Below are positions 5,892 through 9,461 of a DNA stretch of 9,461 bases, one piece after another (positions within the stretch are counted from its first letter, which is position 1; each line of letters starts with the position of its first letter). Source of the DNA: Bacteroidales bacterium (GTDB lineage: Bacteria > Bacteroidota > Bacteroidia > Bacteroidales > Muribaculaceae); NCBI GenBank assembly GCA_004555955.1, contig SFJG01000106.1, positions 1 to 9,461 of the forward strand, written 5' to 3'. The notes under the pieces were generated by a model. That model was not told where the DNA came from. It was given only the letters and a program-made list of their open reading frames with translations, and ran no database searches. A program made the translations under genes and the position numbers.

Positions 5892-7127
5892 ATGAAAAAG
5901 ATTATTAAAAAATTTTGGATATTAGCCATACTATTATCTGTGGGATTATCCGGCTATGCTTACGATTTTGAAGTTGATGGTATATGTTATGGTAAAAACA
6001 GCGATGGAAAGACTGTGAATTTGACGGTTAAAGAATATAATTACAACTCTTATTCCGGTTCGGTTGTGATTCCTTCAAAAGTAACCTATAGCGGCACAAC
6101 CTACTCTGTCACTTCGATTGGTGATTTGGCATTCAAGGGTTGTAGCGGACTGACATCGGTGACCATCCCCAACTCGGTCACTTCGATTGGTGTTTTGGCA
6201 TTCATGGATTGCAGCGGACTGACATCGGTGACTATCCCCAACTCAGTCACTTCGATTGGTTTCAGAGCATTCTCTGGTTGCAGCGGACTGACATCGGTGA
6301 CCATCCCCAACTCGGTCACTTCGATTGGTGTTTTGGCATTCATGGATTGCAACGGATTGACATCGGTGACAATCCCCAACTCGGTCACTTCGATTGGGGA
6401 AAGGGCATTCTATGGTACAGCATGGTATAATAATCAACCCGACGGTTTGGTTTATGCCGGCAAAGTGGCATATAAATATAAAGGTACTATGCCGAACAAC
6501 ACTTCAATAATCATAAACGATGGAACACTTGGCATAGCAGTATGTGCATTCGAAAGTTGCAGCGGACTGACATCGGTTACAATCCCCAACTCGGTCACTT
6601 CGATTGGAGAAAGGGCATTCTCGGGATGCAGCGGACTAACATTGGTGACAATCGGCAACTCGGTCACTTCAATTGGAAATTCTGCATTCAGAGATTGCAG
6701 CGGACTGACATCGGTGACAATCCCCAACTCTGTCACTTCGATTGGTGGTTCTGCATTCGAAAGTTGCAGCGGACTGACATCGGTTACAATCCCCAACTCG
6801 GTCACTTCGATTGGTAGACAAGCATTCATGGATTGCAGCGGACTGACATCGGTTACAATCCCCAACTCGGTCACTTCGATTGGTGATTATGCATTCGATA
6901 ATTGCAGCGGACTGACATCGGTGACAATCGGCAACTCGATCACTTCGATTGGAGTTGATGCATTCTCTGGTACAGCATGGTATAATAATCAACCCAACGG
7001 TTTGGTTTATGCCGGTAAAGTGGCATATAAATATAAAGGTACTATGCCGGAAAATACATCAATAGCCATAAAAGATGGAACTCTTGTCATAGCAAGTTCT
7101 GCATTCGAAAATTGCTGCATTCTATAA
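5892..7127 (+). CDS. BspA-like leucine-rich repeat surface protein, truncated by frameshift
   Basis: A 411-residue open frame. A signal peptide spans residues 1 to about 23 (basic MKKIIKK, hydrophobic core, cleavage near GYA). A short non-repeat head follows (YDFEVDGICYGKNSDGK...). From residue 84 come TpLRR/BspA (LRR_5) repeats of 23 residues with core CSGLTSVTIPNSVTSIGxxAFxx: four units (84-174), a 44-residue island (175-218), six units (223-359), then a second island of the same type (360-403). Proteins of this family are exported and often adhesive or host-interacting. The frame ends abruptly with AFENCCIL, in the middle of a repeat; two more repeats and a Por-type tail follow in other frames (to 7531). 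The product is therefore probably the damaged remainder of a protein of about 545 or more residues and would lack its sorting domain. Sequencing or assembly error in the repeats is an alternative. Its actual ligand is unknown. Confidence 0.85.
   Translation: MKKIIKKFWILAILLSVGLSGYAYDFEVDGICYGKNSDGKTVNLTVKEYNYNSYSGSVVIPSKVTYSGTTYSVTSIGDLAFKGCSGLTSVTIPNSVTSIGVLAFMDCSGLTSVTIPNSVTSIGFRAFSGCSGLTSVTIPNSVTSIGVLAFMDCNGLTSVTIPNSVTSIGERAFYGTAWYNNQPDGLVYAGKVAYKYKGTMPNNTSIIINDGTLGIAVCAFESCSGLTSVTIPNSVTSIGERAFSGCSGLTLVTIGNSVTSIGNSAFRDCSGLTSVTIPNSVTSIGGSAFESCSGLTSVTIPNSVTSIGRQAFMDCSGLTSVTIPNSVTSIGDYAFDNCSGLTSVTIGNSITSIGVDAFSGTAWYNNQPNGLVYAGKVAYKYKGTMPENTSIAIKDGTLVIASSAFENCCIL
6414..6545 (+). repeat. 132-bp island, copy 1, within the LRR array
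   Basis: Encodes 44 residues beginning GTAWYNNQPDGLVYAGKVAY and continuing KYKGTMPNNTSI. It interrupts the 23-residue periodicity after LRR unit 4. The first 80 or so bases are almost identical to copy 2 at 6969-7100, and the remainder has diverged. Such islands are a recurring feature of Bacteroidetes BspA-like proteins. Confidence 0.9.
6969..7100 (+). repeat. 132-bp island, copy 2, within the LRR array
   Basis: Encodes 44 residues beginning GTAWYNNQPNGLVYAGKVAY and continuing KYKGTMPENTSI. It lies exactly 555 bp (185 codons) downstream of copy 1. The frame-breaking junction in the array follows 15 bp after its end. Confidence 0.9.
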
Positions 7128-7299
7128 TTGCAGCGGACTGACATCTGTGACAATCCCCAACTCGGTCACTTCGATTGGAGAATATGCATTCTGTAATTGC
7201 AGTGGACTGACATCGGTGACTATCCCAAACTCGGTCACTGAGATTGGTAATTGGGCATTCTCTGGATGCAGCCCCAACATACGTTTTGTGAGATTTTAA
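7117..7299 (+). pseudogene. Frameshifted LRR fragment of the BspA-like gene
   Basis: Read one base out of phase with the upstream frame, this stretch gives AFYN, then two complete TpLRR units (7129-7197 and 7198-7266) ending in EYAFCN and NWAFSG, then CSPNIRFVRF and a TAA at 7297. It has no plausible start of its own and is clearly the continuation of the array encoded from 5892. At the join, the Cys codons at 7113 and 7129 lie 16 bp apart instead of 69, so 53 bp (not a multiple of three) are missing. Confidence 0.85.
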
Positions 7300-7531
7300 G
7301 CGAATGAAAGAAGATAATGGACAAGGCGATATCGAAACCATCGACTCGGATTCGGTGAGTGTCACTGCTGCGGGTGGCGCTATACGTGTAGAAGGAGCGG
7401 AAGGTGCAGAGGCTGAGGTCTATTCGCTCAGCGGTGCATTGCACTATCGTGGCACGGATTCGACAATCGCACTGACGCGTGGAATCTATATCGTCAAAGT
7501 GGCAGGAACGACAACGAAAGTGATTTTATAA
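7292..7531 (+). pseudogene. C-terminal sorting (Por/T9SS-like) domain fragment of the BspA-like gene
   Basis: A third frame encodes DFKRMKEDNGQGDIETIDSD, a short spacer, and a beta-rich tail with AEVYSLSGALHYRGTD and a final RGIYIVKVAGTTTKVIL. That ending resembles type A C-terminal domains of the type IX secretion system, which direct surface export and anchoring in Bacteroidetes. An in-frame ATG at 7304 gives a 75-residue open frame, which automated annotation might call a small protein, but with no signal peptide it would make little sense alone. Removing one T from the run at 7294-7297 joins the preceding LRR fragment to it smoothly (FVRFKRMKEDNG). I therefore read it as the detached tail of the gene starting at 5892. 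Assignment to T9SS is by general resemblance only. Confidence 0.7.
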
Positions 7532-7548
7532 CAAAAATACATATCAAT

Positions 7549-7579
7549 AAAAAGCGCGTCTATCTCGGGCGCGCTTTTT
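7549..7579. terminator. Bidirectional intrinsic terminator
   Basis: A perfect 10-bp stem, AAAAAGCGCG (7549-7558) with CGCGCTTTTT (7570-7579), an 11-base loop, and T-runs on both strands. It lies 18 bp after the stop of the LRR gene's tail and can also stop minus-strand transcription coming from bioB and the DUF4251 gene. Confidence 0.9.
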
Positions 7580-7631
7580 TGTGTCGGATGGAGGGGTAAG
7601 AGGTAAGAGTGAATGAGTGGATGAAACGAAC

Positions 7632-7692
7632 GTAGGGTCGCTGTTCGGTGCGACCCTACTATGGGATTGACATCGCCAAGAGGCGAGCCTCT
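7632..7692. repeat. Possible REP-like extragenic hairpin element
   Basis: Two inverted repeats stand close together in a gene-free stretch. GTAGGGTCGC (7632-7641) pairs perfectly with GCGACCCTAC (7650-7659) around an eight-base loop, and AGAGGC (7679-7684) pairs with GCCTCT (7687-7692) around GA. The stretch between them (atgggattgacatcgcc) has no coding sense. The arrangement looks like a dispersed extragenic palindromic repeat, but only one copy is present in the window. Confidence 0.45.
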
Positions 7693-7712
7693 GCTCAAAT
7701 ATTTGTTGTGAC

Positions 7713-7731
7713 ACAGGCTCTAAAAGCCTGT
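7713..7731 (-). terminator. Hairpin directly after the DUF4251 gene
   Basis: ACAGGCT (7713-7719) pairs with AGCCTGT (7725-7731) around CTAAA, beginning 6 bp past the stop codon. On the minus strand it is followed by GTCACAAC rather than a T-run, so it would be a weak terminator or an mRNA 3'-end stabiliser. Confidence 0.45.
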
Positions 7732-7737
7732 AATAAG

Positions 7738-8310
7738 TTACTTTGCAAACGTCTTATACTGATACGGCGAAAGTGTTCCTTCGAGGGTTATGTTCATGCT
7801 GCTCATATTCGATTTGACGGTTGCGCTGCAACGGTCTCCGTTTTTTGGCAAGGTAAAAAAGACGTCGGCTTTGATGTTTGAGCCATTGACGGTCATTCGG
7901 AACACCAGATTGCCTTTCTTGTCCAACTTGTTTTCGACGTGCGTGATGCGTCCTTGGCAGGTAAAACCGCCGATGCCGTTAAAGCCTGTCATGCCTCGTT
8001 CGAGGGCGATTTGTACGGTTGCTTCATCGTCATGAACGAGGACGAAATTGGTATTTTCGTTGACGTATGTCGTTTTGCCGTAACGGTCACGTAGGCGGTC
8101 GGCAACGATGACGAAGCGCATTCCGTCGATTGCCGAACGGAGAACACAGAATCGGAGAGAATCGTTGCGCTGCTCAATGGCTTCGCGTTGTGCTTTCTCC
8201 CGTTTTTCGAGTTCTTTCTTTTCTTTTTTCGACAACTCCGGAGCCTCGTCGGCATGCGCCATCGGCACTCCGACGAAGAGTAGCAGAACAGCCAAAATCA
8301 ATGATTTCAT
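7738..8310 (-). CDS. Exported DUF4251 domain protein
   Basis: A 190-residue protein with a signal peptide (1-20, cleavage likely after AHA), a charged Lys/Glu-rich helix (27-48, KKEKKELEKREKAQREA), and a DUF4251-like domain from about 52 to 190. The domain pattern is visible as RFVIVADRLRDRYG (65-78), TNFVLVHDDEATVQIAL (87-103), FNGIGGFTCQGRI (110-122) and the terminal ITLEGTLSP strand. DUF4251 occurs in Bacteroidetes periplasmic or outer-membrane-associated proteins and has no established function. The start at 8310 places the initiator at the signal peptide; the frame could begin at 8337, but that adds nine residues ahead of a good signal sequence. It lies 29 bp after bioB and is probably cotranscribed with it, although no link to biotin is evident. 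Confidence 0.85.
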   Translation of the reverse strand: MKSLILAVLLLFVGVPMAHADEAPELSKKEKKELEKREKAQREAIEQRNDSLRFCVLRSAIDGMRFVIVADRLRDRYGKTTYVNENTNFVLVHDDEATVQIALERGMTGFNGIGGFTCQGRITHVENKLDKKGNLVFRMTVNGSNIKADVFFTLPKNGDRCSATVKSNMSSMNITLEGTLSPYQYKTFAK

Positions 8311-8339
8311 AACAAATGTGATTAAAAAATGATTCACTA

Positions 8340-9311
8340 CTAACGACCGGTGTCGTTTGGTGCAGTTGCATCAAATCCACACCGCTCGAACATTGCAAAA
8401 TCGTCGGCAACATCGTTGCCGGAGGTAGTCAGCAAGTCGCCAATCATCGTACCGTTCATGCCGCCGTGAAGCATACGCTCCACCGACTGCAACGAAAGTC
8501 GCGCGCGTCCTCCGGCAAAGCGAATCACCTTGTCGGGAAGGATGAGTCGGAAGATGGCAACGGTGCGAATAATCTCTTCTTCGCTGATGAGCGGCGTGTT
8601 CTCAAGAGCCGTTCCTTTGATGGGATTAAGCACGTTGATAGGCACCGAATCGACGCCGAGTTGCTTGAGTTCGAAAGCAAAGCGGACGCGTTGCTCCATC
8701 GATTCGCCCATACCGATAATACCACCGCTGCACACTTGCATACCAACCGCCTTGGCGTCGGCAATAACGCGGCGCTTGTCGGCTTGCGTATGAGTGGAGC
8801 AAAGTGTCGGAAAGACGTCCGACGAAGTTTCCATATTGCAGTGATAGCGACGCACACCCGCCCGGTAAAGGCGTTCGAGTGTCGGCTTGTCGACGAGTCC
8901 CATCGAGCAGCAAAGGAATAACTTTGTTTGGTCGGCAAGGCGACGGTATCCGGCACAAAATTTTTCCACTTCGCCGAGCGACACTTTTCTGCCGGAGGTC
9001 ACCATGGCAAACCGATGGACGCCGTAATGTTCGTTGCGTTTAGCCAACTCGAGGAGTCGGTCGGCGTCAACGATTTCGTACTCTTCAATGCCCGTATGAA
9101 ATTTATGCGATTGAGAGCACCATTTGCAGTCTTCGCTACAACGTCCGCTGCGAGCATTAATAATCGAACAGGTGTCCATTGCGTTGCCGCAATACTCTTT
9201 TCGGATGCGGTCGGCGGCATCGCAAAGAGCATCGAGGTCGGCATTTTGCGCTATGTCAAGCGCCTGTTCGGGAGTCAACGTCGACAAATTGAGATTGTTT
9301 AGATTGTACAT
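8340..9311 (-). CDS. bioB: Biotin synthase (radical SAM)
   Basis: A 323-residue radical SAM enzyme that inserts sulfur into dethiobiotin. The SAM-cluster motif is RCSEDCKWCSQS, with Cys58, Cys62 and Cys65 as CxxxCxxC. Other BioB landmarks are CSMGLVD (135-141), RYHCNMETS (155-163), QVCSGGIIGMGES (192-204), DSVPINVLNPIKGT (221-234) and IRFAGGRARLS (263-273) with Arg264 at the place of the cluster-ligating Arg of E. coli BioB. The position of E. coli Cys97 (in FCMGAA) reads FAMVTSGR here, so it is Ala102, while the equivalents of Cys128 (134/135) and Cys188 (194) are kept and Cys158 is extra. This fits BioBs of anaerobes that use a different auxiliary cluster. Length is normal. A promoter lies at 9344-9374. 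Other biotin genes are absent from the window. Confidence 0.95.
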   Translation of the reverse strand: MYNLNNLNLSTLTPEQALDIAQNADLDALCDAADRIRKEYCGNAMDTCSIINARSGRCSEDCKWCSQSHKFHTGIEEYEIVDADRLLELAKRNEHYGVHRFAMVTSGRKVSLGEVEKFCAGYRRLADQTKLFLCCSMGLVDKPTLERLYRAGVRRYHCNMETSSDVFPTLCSTHTQADKRRVIADAKAVGMQVCSGGIIGMGESMEQRVRFAFELKQLGVDSVPINVLNPIKGTALENTPLISEEEIIRTVAIFRLILPDKVIRFAGGRARLSLQSVERMLHGGMNGTMIGDLLTTSGNDVADDFAMFERCGFDATAPNDTGR

Positions 9312-9343
9312 TCTTTTCTAATGTTTTTTGTATTTTCGTACTG

Positions 9344-9374
9344 CAAAAGTAGCAACGCAACGAGAGTCACACAA
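9344..9374 (-). promoter_or_regulatory. Promoter of bioB
   Basis: Minus-strand -7 box TACTTTTG (9351 to 9344), matching TAnnTTTG, with a TTG at 9374-9372 separated by 20 bp, as expected for the Bacteroidetes -33 box. Transcription would start near 9337, giving a leader of about 25 nt to the ATG at 9311. No biotin-repressor operator is recognisable. Confidence 0.6.
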
Positions 9375-9406
9375 TACCGCAAATGGTATATTAGTGACAA
9401 TACACA

Positions 9407-9445
9407 AAGAGCCTGCATCATGACAAAGCAATGAAACAGGCTCTT
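9407..9445 (-). terminator. Hairpin, probable terminator of a gene beyond the right edge
   Basis: AAGAGCCTG (9407-9415) pairs with CAGGCTCTT (9437-9445) across a 21-base loop in which CAT/ATG can also pair. On the minus strand the stem ends in CTCTTTGTG, and minus-strand TAA triplets precede it near 9450-9461, which suits the end of a minus-strand gene just outside the window. The T-run is poor. Confidence 0.45.
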
Positions 9446-9461
9446 CCTAAGATTATTACTT

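Larger units (their letters stand above)
6141..7269 (+). repeat. 69-bp tandem repeat array encoding TpLRR units
   Basis: Twelve recognisable 69-bp units: 6141-6413 (four), 6558-6968 (six) and 7129-7266 (two, shifted frame). The central stretch (agcggactgacatcggtgac and the following bases up to cttcgattgg) is nearly invariant. Variation is concentrated in the two codons before and two codons after the GCATTC (Ala-Phe) core. Confidence 0.92.

Noticed and set aside
6101..6874. Long minus-strand open frames (95 and 140 codons) with repetitive translations across the LRR array
   Set aside because: The 69-bp unit simply lacks stops in that frame, so any array of it stays open. No start signals or domain support them.
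6141..7266. CRISPR-like look of a regular repeat array
   Set aside because: The repeats have no unique spacers, are in frame with a signal-peptide protein, and encode a known TpLRR motif.
7648..7881. A 77-codon plus-strand open frame overlapping the hairpin block and the DUF4251 gene
   Set aside because: It runs through hairpins and then antisense to a conserved gene, with no recognisable domain or start signal.

Overview
The window looks like chromosomal DNA of an anaerobic member of the Bacteroidales (family not resolvable from sequence alone). Supporting signs are: -7 promoter boxes of the Bacteroidetes form TAnnTTTG upstream of several genes; A/T-rich start regions without Shine-Dalgarno motifs; a BspA-like TpLRR surface protein with a Por-type C-terminal sorting domain; a DUF4251 lipoprotein-like/exported protein; and a succinate-to-propionate decarboxylase operon whose OadG subunit carries a lamin-tail domain.

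Layout. (1) 66-869 (+): a free-standing KilA-N domain protein, more A/T-rich than its neighbours and containing a perfect 32-bp palindrome inside the coding sequence. A strong bidirectional hairpin (900-937) separates it from the convergent operon. (2) 5478 down to 954 (-): a compact five-gene operon in the order methylmalonyl-CoA epimerase, carboxyltransferase (alpha), lamin-tail/OadG fusion (delta-like), biotin carrier (gamma), Na+-pumping beta subunit. Together these encode epimerisation of (R)- to (S)-methylmalonyl-CoA and its Na+-translocating, biotin-dependent decarboxylation to propionyl-CoA, the last steps of the succinate-propionate fermentation. (3) 5479-5891: a divergent A/T-rich intergenic region with one -7 box facing each way. 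(4) 5892-7531 (+): a BspA-like leucine-rich-repeat surface protein gene with a 69-bp repeat array, interrupted by two reading-frame breaks (about 53 bp missing from one unit near 7115, and a one-base shift near 7294-7297), leaving the C-terminal sorting domain in a third frame. (5) 7532-7737: a bidirectional terminator followed by a hairpin-rich block that resembles a repetitive extragenic palindromic element. (6) 9311 down to 7738 (-): bioB (biotin synthase) followed 29 bp later by a DUF4251 exported protein, with a good Bacteroidetes-type promoter at 9344-9374. The right edge holds a hairpin that probably terminates a minus-strand gene outside the window.

Functional links: the biotin synthase makes the cofactor that the gamma subunit of the decarboxylase carries, although the two transcription units are separate. 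No new defence or mobile system is evident. The most noteworthy items are the lamin-tail/OadG fusion, the broken and apparently recombining LRR gene, the BioB lacking the equivalent of the first auxiliary-cluster cysteine, the coding palindrome in the KilA-N gene, and the possible REP-like element.
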